Shown one piece after another: positions 24,635 to 32,970 of a DNA stretch of 48,979 bases. The stretch comes from BRH-c25 sp964574195 (lineage in GTDB: Bacteria > Bacillota > Clostridia > Lutisporales > Lutisporaceae). Every line of letters starts with the position of its first letter. Position 1 is the stretch's first letter. Location: positions 1 through 48,979 of the forward strand of contig CAZNMO010000007.1 in NCBI GenBank assembly GCA_964574195.1. The letters are read 5' to 3'. Both the position numbers and the translations under genes were made by a program. The notes below the pieces were generated by a model. The model made no database searches, was not told the DNA's origin, and saw nothing but the letters and a program-made list of their open reading frames with translations.

Positions 24635-26116
24635 TCAGTCTTCATAGCAATATGCAAGTACCTGCTCAGCAGTCAGTCCGTTATTCTCAAGCAGCCCTTT
24701 GGTACTACCATTTGCCATGACTTGTATATTGTCAGCTACTTCAAGAACCTCCTTCAAATCAGAAGAAACAAATACAACTGCATTGCCCTCATCGGCCTTT
24801 TTACGCAGCAGACTATGTATCTCATACCTGGTCATGACATCTACCGCCTGCGTTGGTTCATCACATAAGAAAACCTTCGGCTCTGAGAGTAACGCCTTGG
24901 CAAATACCACCTTCTGCTGATTTCCTCCCGAAAGCTGTGATACTGTTTGTTCAGGGCCTTTTGTCTTTATATTTAAAGAAGATATCTTTTCCAAGGTATC
25001 TGCCTTTTCTCTAGCTTCGTCAACTATTCCATACCTTGCATAACTGTCTATCATTGACAGCACTGTATTCTGCTTGACATTCTGCGAGGTGATCAGGGCC
25101 ATTCCCCTCCGGTCCTCACAGATCAAAACCATACCCTTTTGTATCGAGTTCGACGGTGAACCCCTTTCGATCAATTCATCATCCAATACGACGCTTCCAC
25201 CGGAAGTCGGACGATATCCGTATATGCATTCCAACAGTTCAGTTCTGCCGCTACCGCCCAATCCGTAGAGCCCCAATATCTCTCCTGCACGTACCTCCAG
25301 ACTTGCAGCTTTTATCTTGCCGTCGGCTGATACTATTCCTTTGACGGACAACATCGTTTTACCGAAGCTTCTGGCTGCATCCAGCTTATTACTTGTCCAA
25401 TTATCCGTCATCATAGAGATGATCTTATCCTTGTCCACTTGGTCGGTTTTAACTGTATTGACCAGCTGGCCGTTCTTGAATACTGTTATCCGATCGGTCA
25501 GCTTGAATATCTCATCCATCCTATGGGTGACATAAAGGATTGACGTACCCTTGGATTTCAGTCTATATATGGTTTCAAACAGCAGCTCCGCTTCCTTGTC
25601 TGTAAGGGATGCTGTCGGTTCATCCAATATCAATAGCTTGCACTCTGTCATCATTGCACGTGCAATTTCGAGAAGCGTGCGCTGTGGCGGTGTCAATTCT
25701 GAGGCAGGACGTGTCAGATCGACCTCTATACCCAGAGTGTCCAATACTCTCTGCACCTTTTCCTTCATTTTGGGCCAATCCACCCAAAAGCCCAGCTTTC
25801 TTTCATACTCCAAGCCCAAATAAATATTCTCAACACCCTGAAAAGCCGGAATAAGATGTCTGTCCTGATGTATGACATTAATACCGATTTCCCGGCTTTG
25901 GCGGGGGTCGCGTATGTCTACGCGATCCCCATTCCAATATATTTCTCCACCATCCAAACTGTAGACCCCTGTTAGGATCTTAATCAGAGTGGACTTACCT
26001 GCGCCGTTCTCGCCTACGAGCCCATGTATTTCTCCTTCACATATTTCAAAATTGATATCCTTAAGAGCATATACTCCACCAAATTGCTTGCACAATTGTT
26101 TGGTTTGCAGTAGCAT
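24635..26116 (-). CDS. Sugar ABC transporter ATPase with two nucleotide-binding domains (RbsA/MglA type)
   Basis: 493 residues, tandem ABC domains. First half: Walker A GENGAGKST, signature-like LTPPQRTLLEIARAMM, Walker B LLILDEPTASL, switch VTHRMDEIF. Second half: degenerate P-loop GLYGLGGSGRTELLE, signature VSQLSGGNQQKVVFAKAL, and Walker B FLCDEPTQAVDV with Asp-Glu kept. This asymmetry is normal for the family, in which the second site has lost the lysine. It powers import of the ligand bound by the adjacent SBP. AAGGAG ribosome site upstream of ATG 26116. Confidence 0.95.
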   Translation of the reverse strand: MLLQTKQLCKQFGGVYALKDINFEICEGEIHGLVGENGAGKSTLIKILTGVYSLDGGEIYWNGDRVDIRDPRQSREIGINVIHQDRHLIPAFQGVENIYLGLEYERKLGFWVDWPKMKEKVQRVLDTLGIEVDLTRPASELTPPQRTLLEIARAMMTECKLLILDEPTASLTDKEAELLFETIYRLKSKGTSILYVTHRMDEIFKLTDRITVFKNGQLVNTVKTDQVDKDKIISMMTDNWTSNKLDAARSFGKTMLSVKGIVSADGKIKAASLEVRAGEILGLYGLGGSGRTELLECIYGYRPTSGGSVVLDDELIERGSPSNSIQKGMVLICEDRRGMALITSQNVKQNTVLSMIDSYARYGIVDEAREKADTLEKISSLNIKTKGPEQTVSQLSGGNQQKVVFAKALLSEPKVFLCDEPTQAVDVMTRYEIHSLLRKKADEGNAVVFVSSDLKEVLEVADNIQVMANGSTKGLLENNGLTAEQVLAYCYED

Positions 26117-26157
26117 TACATATCACTCCTTGGCGAAAATAGATTTATGATCGATGG

Positions 26158-27108
26158 TTATTTTTTAATAATAGTAGCCGGTGCGTATTTGTCACCCTTC
26201 TCTATTTGCTCTCCTGCAAACATTTTTGACATCTCTGTCACTACGATATCAGCCATGCCTTCAAAGTTCTGTGCTACAGTAGCCTTCAGATTTGAGCCGC
26301 TGTTGATCATTTCGACCGCCTGGCTGTTGCCGTCAACGCCTGTTACCAGGACTTCGCTTCTTCCTGCGTCCTGAAGGGCCTGTGTTGCTCCTATTGCAGG
26401 CTCATCCCATGCGCACCAGACTGCAGTTATAGAGTCTTTTGCTGCGTTTGAAAGGATCAGGTTCTCCATTACCTTTCTGGAGTTTTCGATAGGGCCCGGA
26501 ACTTCAACATGCTGTTCTGTGATCAGCTTTACGTCAGGGTATTGTTTGACCACTGCATCAAAAGCCTCACATCTTTTAAGAACGCCCGGATGAGGACGGT
26601 GTGTCAATGCAATGATAGTACCCTTTTTGCCCATCAGATCTTCAATAAGGTACTTTGCTATCATCTCACCCATTGCGTAGTTATCGCTGGTCGCATTTAC
26701 CATCATTCCGTCTATGAAGCCGCTGTCACAGCCAAATACCGGGATACCGGCATCAAAGGCCGCCTGAAGCTGTGTCTTCACCTGGCTTGGGTCAGTGCTT
26801 ACGAGTACCATTGCATCTGCCTTTGAAGATACAACGTCCTCGATCCTGCTTGCCAGCTGGGCAAAATCGCCCTTTGTGTCCACTACAGTAACAGTCATAC
26901 CCTTGGCTTCCATACCTGTTTTCATCGCCTCGACCATTTGATTGGTAGTGACCGAACTAAGGTACGGGGTAAGTATAGACACCTTCTTAGCTGTTTCCGC
27001 CGGTGCCGGTGCATTGTTTTCAGTCTGTGCCGGTGCAGCGGAATTGCTGCAGGCAGCCAGGGATAAAACAAGTGTAAGTGCCAGAACCAGTGCCATTAAC
27101 CTTTTCAT
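26158..27108 (-). CDS. Sugar-binding lipoprotein, ribose/galactose class (Peripla_BP_4)
   Basis: 316 residues from the ATG at 27108, which has a GGGAGGG ribosome site; the upstream in-frame ATG at 27135 lacks one. Signal peptide MKRLMALVLALTLVLSLAAC with lipobox, then a type I binding fold: VSILTPYLSSVTTNQMVEAMKTGMEAKG, DAMVLVSTDPSQVKTQLQAAFDAGIPVFGCDSG, AVWCAWDEPAIGATQALQDAGR, VTGVDGNSQAVEMI. It binds a pentose, hexose or related ligand such as AI-2. It lies directly after the SorC regulator gene and feeds the transporter encoded next. Ligand unassigned. Confidence 0.93.
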   Translation of the reverse strand: MKRLMALVLALTLVLSLAACSNSAAPAQTENNAPAPAETAKKVSILTPYLSSVTTNQMVEAMKTGMEAKGMTVTVVDTKGDFAQLASRIEDVVSSKADAMVLVSTDPSQVKTQLQAAFDAGIPVFGCDSGFIDGMMVNATSDNYAMGEMIAKYLIEDLMGKKGTIIALTHRPHPGVLKRCEAFDAVVKQYPDVKLITEQHVEVPGPIENSRKVMENLILSNAAKDSITAVWCAWDEPAIGATQALQDAGRSEVLVTGVDGNSQAVEMINSGSNLKATVAQNFEGMADIVVTEMSKMFAGEQIEKGDKYAPATIIKK

Positions 27109-27150
27109 TGAAAGACCCTCCCTACAAATTTTCATATTTTCTCCCCCTTT

Positions 27151-28101
27151 TTAATAACCGGTTTCATCTACAATAGCTCGAGCTGTGTCAAGATCAGTAA
27201 TGAATACATTGATATAACCGCTTGAAAGAGCCGCTTTTATAGATTCGACCTTACTATTTCCAATTGCAAGCGCAATTGTTTTACACTTTTTGAACTGATC
27301 CAGAGTCTGGCCTATGGATCTCCTATTCAGTTCCGTTTCTATGATCCTGCCCTGGTCATCTATATATGAAGTACATACTGAAGCTACCGCTCCTGCCGCC
27401 TTCAGCTTTTCTATATCATCCTGGCTCAGTGCACCCGCCTGAACTGTAGTAGAATTCATGTCGATCTGCCCGATGCCCAGGATAGCAACATTGCACTTGC
27501 TCGCCTTTTTCAGCACCGATGCAATCTCAGGCTCGTTCATGAGCACATTGCGTGATTCCTCACTCTGAACAATGACCGGAGCGTTGAGGATACTGCAGCT
27601 TCCGCCTGAGCATTCTGCAAACCGCTGCGCGATAACATTGGCATGATAGTTGGCACTGGCGGAACCAATCCCCCCTACCAGCGGTACAAATTCCAGTCCA
27701 AAACGGTCAAACCGGTTTATTGCCGATACCACGCTGCTAATGGTCTGCCCACTCATCACGCCTACCAAGTCATGATCCGAGACATAGGCATCCAGACAAT
27801 TTGCAGCCAGCCTTCCGAATTCCTCCAGCCTCCCGGACCCATTTGCACCGTTGGTATTCAGTACCAACACATCCTTGAGCCGGTATTTATCAACCAGAAG
27901 CCTCTCCAGCCGAGTCTCATCGATATAGGGATTGTTGATCTTTATTGAAACGATGTTGTTTGTCCTTGCATAGGTAAGCAGCCTGCTGATCTGCGGCCGT
28001 GAAATTCCCAACTGCGCCGATATTTCCTTCTGACTGTAGTTTTCTTCATAATACAGCTGACAAACTTTTATAGTCATCCTTACGTTATCAGTGATGGCCA
28101 T
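27151..28101 (-). CDS. SorC/DeoR-family sugar-responsive transcriptional regulator
   Basis: 316 residues from the ATG at 28101 (GGGAGGG 6 nt upstream). N-terminal helix-turn-helix (YSQKEISAQLGISRPQISRLLTYAR, about residues 22-46), then the SorC sugar-binding domain with VGVMSGQTISSVV, EFVPLVGGIGS, NVAILGIGQID and IALAIGNSKVESIKAALSSGYINVFITD. Family members sense phosphorylated sugars, often the product of the operon's own kinase (as LsrR senses phospho-AI-2). Here the kinase is the last gene of the operon, which fits induction by its product. A TGAACA-N2-TGTTCA palindrome right upstream is a probable autoregulatory operator. Confidence 0.93.
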   Translation of the reverse strand: MAITDNVRMTIKVCQLYYEENYSQKEISAQLGISRPQISRLLTYARTNNIVSIKINNPYIDETRLERLLVDKYRLKDVLVLNTNGANGSGRLEEFGRLAANCLDAYVSDHDLVGVMSGQTISSVVSAINRFDRFGLEFVPLVGGIGSASANYHANVIAQRFAECSGGSCSILNAPVIVQSEESRNVLMNEPEIASVLKKASKCNVAILGIGQIDMNSTTVQAGALSQDDIEKLKAAGAVASVCTSYIDDQGRIIETELNRRSIGQTLDQFKKCKTIALAIGNSKVESIKAALSSGYINVFITDLDTARAIVDETGY

Positions 28102-28116
28102 ATCATCCCTCCCTTT

Positions 28117-28130
28117 TGAACATTTGTTCA
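28117..28130. promoter_or_regulatory. Putative SorC operator TGAACATTTGTTCA
   Basis: 6-bp perfect arms around a 2-nt spacer, 15 nt upstream of the regulator's ATG, so it overlaps the leader near the ribosome site. A binding regulator here would block the whole operon. Confidence 0.6.
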
Positions 28131-28278
28131 CGCTATGAAATTGTTTTCAGCTTTATGGTATCACATGGGTAGGCTGTAGTAAATGCTTTGGGAGGTGTTT
28201 GGGGGTTGAAATTAATTTCAGTTGTGGTTGGGGGGCGGGGAGGTGAATTGAAGCGAATTTGTCAGGTGATAAAATGAA

Positions 28279-28306
28279 CAAAGCCTTGGTATTTACCAAA
28301 GCTTTG
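28279..28306 (-). terminator. Hairpin terminator downstream of the island's left tRNA remnant
   Basis: 12-nt arms (28279-28290, 28295-28306) with one mismatch and an ATTT loop, followed leftward by TTCATTTTATC. It would end transcripts leaving the island before they reach the SorC operon, and stands where a terminator for the former tRNA would be. Confidence 0.55.
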
Positions 28307-28321
28307 AAAGTTTATAGAAAG

Positions 28322-28369
28322 GAGAGGGTTTGAATCCTCGGATTGTGTGAGTTGTCACACGATTTCCAG
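28322..28369 (-). pseudogene. Decayed 3' half of tRNA-Ser(GGA), probable left attachment remnant of the island
   Basis: Read leftward it starts at the anticodon loop (CTGGAAATCGTGTGAC, 16 nt identical to the intact tRNA at 46138-46153) and continues through a diverged variable arm, T arm (GGATTCAAACC) and truncated acceptor. The 5' half is missing, as expected for the displaced end left by an element that integrated at the anticodon loop. Confidence 0.65.
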
Positions 28370-28760
28370 GTAAGTACGGGTGGTTTTAGGTTAGTTTTTT
28401 AGATTTTTTTAGATTTAAGAATCTAGGTTTTTCTAGGGTTTGAGGTGCATTTACTTCTTAATTCGTTTTAGTTGATACCCCCATTTTTTTACGACTTGTT
28501 ACCACAGTATTACCACGCAAGTATATCTATATATGTAGTATTTTATATGAAAACTCTAAGTAAAATTATACTGGATTAACCTTTTTAGGTGCGCTTTCTT
28601 GAAATGTCCGGCAAGGATGGACGAGTGTTAAGCCGGTCACAAAGTTTAGGATAAAGTCAATAAAGCCTTAACCCTTTCCTTTTCATACTGCTCCCCTGCT
28701 AAATACTCCTTAAAATTCAAAATGTAATAGCAGTATATTGCTTGCTCTATTACAAGTTTG
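28370..28760. other. Intergenic region without a recognisable gene
   Basis: 391 nt, A+T-rich, between the tRNA remnant and the SIR2-like gene. I see no complete gene, promoter or integrase. Only short T-rich repeats of AGATTTTTTT type are visible around 28400-28430. It may hold debris of a lost integrase gene, but I cannot show that. Confidence 0.5.
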
Positions 28761-29708
28761 CTACTTAGAGCTTATTCCTCTTATTACGGTATTATCCAGT
28801 TGTGCCATAATCTCAGCTAGCACTTTATGATAAAACTCAGTATACGATAATGCTTCTATTGTTACAACGTCAACCTCGTGACTAAATAATACTTCTCGTC
28901 TTCTTTTTTCTTTATCATCTATTTGATTATTTATAATTAATGGCGAATAATAGACTATTTTATTATTCACTTCCATTTTCTTTTCATTTTTTAACCTTGC
29001 TCTAATATTTAATAACCACCATATATCAATCTCTGTGTAATCGAAGCCAAAACCAAATATATACATATCCGAGTTAAAGAATAGGTCTATCCAGCTCTCA
29101 ATTGCATCATTCTTTGTTCTTTTAAGTAAGTTCTTTGAGACATATCCTATCATCCTTCTTAGAGTATTTGAGTAGTGTTCATGCCCCAATACTATTGTCT
29201 GAGGAGATCTAATCTCACCATGAATATGCCATATTCGTTTGTCGGTACAGTCATTATAGGTATGCAATCTATACTTATTCTCCGGTGCTTCACCCATTAC
29301 ATTTTTATATGTTAGGCTATTAGTCTTTATCCCAAGTGATTCTTCAATTTTGTAGTCATAATTTGTTGTAATAATGTTGTCAACCTCTAGTTGTGCAAGT
29401 AACTGATGCCATATGTTTTTTTCTATTTTCGAAACTTCATTTGCAATATACTTTTTTAACTCTGTTTCTGAAATCCCACTAAACCTTAATCCCCTAAGGT
29501 AAATCTCTTCATACAGCAGTGGAAATGGTTTATACTCAGGATTAATTATGTGTTCTTTTCCAGCAAGTCTCACCAAATTGTTTAATAGCTCACTCCAAGA
29601 ATAACTACTATTTGCACGATTTATTCCATTACCAACAAATATTGTCACATTGCTCATTTTACTATCGCTTCCCTCTCTTATATAAATGTCAACGTCATGC
29701 TTTACCAT
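28761..29708 (-). CDS. SIR2-like domain protein, probable NAD-consuming defence effector
   Basis: 315 residues from ATG 29708; ATG 29657 (MSNVTIFVGNG) is an alternative start, and neither has a strong ribosome site. SIR2_2-type Rossmann features: FVGNGINRA at the nucleotide-binding start, IITTNYDYKIEE, the catalytic-type His in WHIHGEIRSPQTIVLGHEHY, and IFGFGFDYTEID near the end. Prokaryotic SIR2-like proteins of this group degrade NAD+ during phage infection, alone or with a sensor partner. The downstream partner is not TIR, HerA or short Argonaute. The upstream gene encodes a PD-(D/E)XK-like protein, but 224 nt and a palindromic repeat separate the two, so co-function is unproven. Its A+T-rich composition contrasts with the genes to the left. 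Confidence 0.8.
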   Translation of the reverse strand: MVKHDVDIYIREGSDSKMSNVTIFVGNGINRANSSYSWSELLNNLVRLAGKEHIINPEYKPFPLLYEEIYLRGLRFSGISETELKKYIANEVSKIEKNIWHQLLAQLEVDNIITTNYDYKIEESLGIKTNSLTYKNVMGEAPENKYRLHTYNDCTDKRIWHIHGEIRSPQTIVLGHEHYSNTLRRMIGYVSKNLLKRTKNDAIESWIDLFFNSDMYIFGFGFDYTEIDIWWLLNIRARLKNEKKMEVNNKIVYYSPLIINNQIDDKEKRRREVLFSHEVDVVTIEALSYTEFYHKVLAEIMAQLDNTVIRGISSK

Positions 29709-29739
29709 ATTCTATACACATTTGTAAAATCCTTCAAAT

Positions 29740-29772
29740 AGTTGCATAACTCTTAACTAATGTGCCTGGCAC
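29740..29772. repeat. Half copy of the dispersed GTGCCTGGCA palindrome
   Basis: Only the right half is present (AGTTGCATAACT... TGTGCCTGGCAC), between the SIR2-like and nuclease-like genes. It matches the right arm of the copies at 31955, 40256 and 41280. Confidence 0.6.
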
Positions 29773-29932
29773 TATTTCTACCTTTAGGTTGGATTACAAA
29801 ATGCTGCTTTTGAATTCAGAGTATTAGCAAAGCATCAGGAAGGGTTCTTTTTTCACTTTGTTTGAAAGAGAGCTATGAATCAAAAAGAGCATCCCTTGTG
29901 CTCTTCATAAACCTGCTATCCTCTAAACTAAC

Positions 29933-31612
29933 CTAAGCTTGATTATAAGGTGGTGCAACTATTTCAATATGATAATTTCCATATTTTATTTCTGAAGGAT
30001 TAAACTCATTATTCTGATTATAGGGGCTCTCGCTTTGAATCAAGTCAAATAATTTTGGTATAGTAATATCTTCTTTAAAATGCATATCAATTATTTTAGT
30101 CAGGTTATACCATTGGCACCAAGCGGCATTATTATATGGCTTTTCATCTCCGGAGTAATTCCCATTATGTCTGCCTATAACAAAAATTTTTATCTTATCT
30201 TTACAGATAAATTGCGGACTCAATTGCAAAAAATCAGCTATTCTTTTTTCTGAAGCACTATCAATCCATTGTTCTATATCTTGAACCCATTTTGTTGCTT
30301 TCTCCATATAGTTTTTTCTTTTGCTTATTAGCGATCGAGTTGATTCATATATTGAATCCTGCCATTTGAGTTGGATAAATGCAATATCTTGCGTCTCTTT
30401 ATCAATGATGCATGCATCAATATCTGTAATTATTTTTCCGTTTTCAACAATATCTATATTCCTATCAATAGTAATAAATTGGGCTGTTCTAAAATACCTA
30501 TAAAGCTCGTCTCTAAATAGTATTTCTCGTTCCGCAGCATTTCGATTCCAATCTTTTGGATATTGTCTTTTTAATTCAGCTAACATAAAATCTATGGTTT
30601 TATATACACATCCACTGAACGAACGTAACAACTGCGTTGATGATATTCTAATAAACGGCGGATTTGGAGCGCTTATATGGCTATAATACTCCTTTTTCTG
30701 TTCATCAAAAATGAATGCATCAAATATTCTCGCAGCAATCTCTTTGGATGTCCCTAAGATATATGAAAGCGAATCAATATAGGCATCATAATCTACAATA
30801 CACGGTAAAATATTATGCCTTTCTAAATTAGGATCTTTTTTCATTGCTACTTCCACAAATTGCAAATGTTTAATACATATTGATTCAATAAATATTAGAG
30901 CACTTAGAAAAAAATGATACTCTATGTCCTCAAACTTTGACGCAGGAGAAAAACCATCCCATTCCGTAGCCTGTGTAAAGTCCAACTGTGCATTATGAAT
31001 GAAGAACTCGTCTACGTCGGGATCTGCATCATAGCCTATAAAGTAACCATTCCATGTATACACCAAACCTTCCATTTTCTTTATTATATAAAGTAGCCGG
31101 GCAAAACCATTGTTATATTCGTGTTCAAGCGATTTCATGATTGCATGGGAATACTTCACACTTTGAGCTTTCTCAAATCTCTCAATAGAAAAGTACTTAT
31201 TTTTATATGATAAACGTACACTTTTCTCACCTGTGGCTTCATATATCAATATCCCGGACTGAAGTAATTCCTCATAGTTTTCCATAAGTCCTGCTTTATA
31301 ACAAATATTGAGGAAATCTTCGACACTTTGCATAGCCTCTGGAGATGAAGGCATTAACAGACACCCCTCTATGCTATTGTAACCTTTGTAAAGATAGCGA
31401 AATACTACTGGAAATGAAAAATCAATGTTATTCAAAATTTCATCCCTGTTTTTATTACTTTCTCTAAGTGTAAGAGCGTATAGCTGATCATAGTAGCGGA
31501 TTACATGATTAATTAGTATTTGCTGCTCTCTCAGAGATAGGTCCGATAGATACTTCTCTACTCTATTTAATGCATGGTTTTTAATATTTGTAATAATATT
31601 TATGCTTTCCAT
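29933..31612 (-). CDS. Uncharacterised 559-residue protein with a PD-(D/E)XK-like nuclease motif
   Basis: Residues 1 to about 360 are mostly helical and unlike anything I can name. The region around 385-415 reads TIDRNIDIV then TDIDACIIDKETQDIAFIQLKW, which fits a restriction-endonuclease-like core beta hairpin: Asp near 397-399 and Gln-x-Lys near 412-414 in place of Glu-x-Lys. The helix that follows (YMEKATKWVQDIEQWI) suits the same fold. It is probably a DNA- or RNA-cleaving defence component. It has its own gap on both sides (about 440 nt to the DUF3883 gene, 224 nt to SIR2), each holding a palindromic repeat, so it may be an independent single-gene module. Confidence 0.65.
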   Translation of the reverse strand: MESINIITNIKNHALNRVEKYLSDLSLREQQILINHVIRYYDQLYALTLRESNKNRDEILNNIDFSFPVVFRYLYKGYNSIEGCLLMPSSPEAMQSVEDFLNICYKAGLMENYEELLQSGILIYEATGEKSVRLSYKNKYFSIERFEKAQSVKYSHAIMKSLEHEYNNGFARLLYIIKKMEGLVYTWNGYFIGYDADPDVDEFFIHNAQLDFTQATEWDGFSPASKFEDIEYHFFLSALIFIESICIKHLQFVEVAMKKDPNLERHNILPCIVDYDAYIDSLSYILGTSKEIAARIFDAFIFDEQKKEYYSHISAPNPPFIRISSTQLLRSFSGCVYKTIDFMLAELKRQYPKDWNRNAAEREILFRDELYRYFRTAQFITIDRNIDIVENGKIITDIDACIIDKETQDIAFIQLKWQDSIYESTRSLISKRKNYMEKATKWVQDIEQWIDSASEKRIADFLQLSPQFICKDKIKIFVIGRHNGNYSGDEKPYNNAAWCQWYNLTKIIDMHFKEDITIPKLFDLIQSESPYNQNNEFNPSEIKYGNYHIEIVAPPYNQA

Positions 31613-32049
31613 ATATCTACTTATACCTTTAATTTAGACTTTAACTTACAAATTTCTCAATATTCTTATGGATATTCGTCAAAATTCCTATAGTTATTTG
31701 AGATAACAGAACAAGTTTTTCCAAATTAGATATACAATTGAAACGGTTAATGGTACTGCTTATCAAAAACAAGAAAAACCAATACATATTAGTGCCAGGA
31801 AAGCCTCCAATAAACTCAATGGATCTGAAAAATCTACATCTATTGGGAATGAAAATTATAACCGCTTTGAATATGTTATGTAAAAAGGATTTATGAGGCT
31901 AGAGTTTCTTTAATGATTATTCCAATTTGAAATTTATAGTTTTCCGGAGCTTTCCCAGGCACGAAAATTAATCAGTTATTGGAAAAGTTACATACATAAC
32001 AGTCTATCTGACATGCCTGGCAGCAAATTTTCTAAAATCACAAATCAAT
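31613..32049. other. Intergenic region with a relic reading frame and one palindromic repeat
   Basis: 437 nt. On the + strand a frame open from about 31703 to 31882 lacks a start codon but reads like protein (RYTIETVNGTAYQKQEKP, HISARKASNKL, ENYNRFEYVM, stop). It could be the tail of a lost gene or chance. The right part holds the repeat at 31955-32023. Confidence 0.35.
31955..32023. repeat. Full copy of the ~70-bp dispersed palindrome
   Basis: Ends CCAGGCACG and CATGCCTGGCAG pair. The inner CAGTTAT / ATAACAG pair encloses TTGGAAAAGTTACAT. It is closely similar to the copies at 40256-40325 and 41280-41349. Confidence 0.75.
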
Positions 32050-32970
32050 TTATCGTACTATAGAATGAATCTTATAAACTTGGGGTTCTATCGCCCAATT
32101 ACCATCCCTGCTTTCGAAAAAAAACGTATATGGGTCTGAAATTACCGTAAACTCATTTGTTCTTCTGTTAAACAGGTAAAGATAATAATTACCTCTCTTA
32201 ATTTTAGCAACTTCAAGTTCATTTTTTGATATATAAAATTGCATAGATTCGTCAGCACAACTTTTTACTTCTATAAACTTATCTGGAACATTTGAGTCAA
32301 TTGTCAGATACGATACTATATCATATCCCGCTGTAACATCATATAATGATATACGCTCTGGTACCTTCAATATATTGTTATAAAACAAGATATCTTTTTC
32401 AAACTCAATTGCAGCAATTTCTGCGTCATTACCCAATTGTTCTTGCATTGCCAATTGATCTTTGAGTCTCATTAAATTAGTTTTTCTTTCCGGATTTCTA
32501 GTTTCATACGGATTTCCTAATAACAAATTTTTTTCAATAAAATAAATATAATTATTCTCGAATTGAACGATACCCATTCCATCTAATAACATTAGTAAAC
32601 CCGATAAGTTTAATTCGATGAAATTGCGTTTTGTATAGTATTTGGCTTCTACTTCATCATAACGGATTTCAGCTTTATTAATGAATGAAAATGCGTCGGA
32701 ATAATTATTAAGCAACATTTTAAATAATTCTGCAATAAATGATTCTTTATTATCCATAGTAGTTTTTTTATAATATGTTTTTAATTCCGTATTATATGCA
32801 ATTAAATATGTTCCAAGCAGAAGTCGAATAGAATTATTTTTTGATACTTTATCTTTATTGATATTTTCAATATCAATGTGAGTTAAAATAGTTCCCCCGA
32901 TTTGTCTATATAACTCATATAATTCATCTATTGTTAGCAGTTTTTTAAATATTTCGTAATTTTCGCTCAT
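32050..32970 (-). CDS. DUF3883 (NO VEIN-type) PD-(D/E)XK nuclease-like protein, fourth gene of the methyltransferase operon
   Basis: 306 residues. The N-terminal ~190 residues are helical and unassigned. The C-terminal domain has the DUF3883 pattern: AGYDIVSYLT near 212-221, FIEVKSC near 232-238, YISKNELEVAKIKRGNYYLYLF near 246-267. Asp in YDI and Glu-x-Lys in IEVK form a PD-(D/E)XK-type metal site. Such domains are frequent with helicases in restriction and defence operons and are expected to cut DNA. It overlaps the SNF2 gene by 26 nt, so the two products are probably made together and may act as a helicase-nuclease pair. Confidence 0.8.
   Translation of the reverse strand: MSENYEIFKKLLTIDELYELYRQIGGTILTHIDIENINKDKVSKNNSIRLLLGTYLIAYNTELKTYYKKTTMDNKESFIAELFKMLLNNYSDAFSFINKAEIRYDEVEAKYYTKRNFIELNLSGLLMLLDGMGIVQFENNYIYFIEKNLLLGNPYETRNPERKTNLMRLKDQLAMQEQLGNDAEIAAIEFEKDILFYNNILKVPERISLYDVTAGYDIVSYLTIDSNVPDKFIEVKSCADESMQFYISKNELEVAKIKRGNYYLYLFNRRTNEFTVISDPYTFFFESRDGNWAIEPQVYKIHSIVR

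Noticed and set aside
28761..31612. SIR2 gene plus neighbour as Thoeris, short-Argonaute (SPARSA) or SIR2-HerA system
   Set aside because: The partner has no TIR, PIWI/MID or HerA motifs; it has a PD-(D/E)XK-like core.
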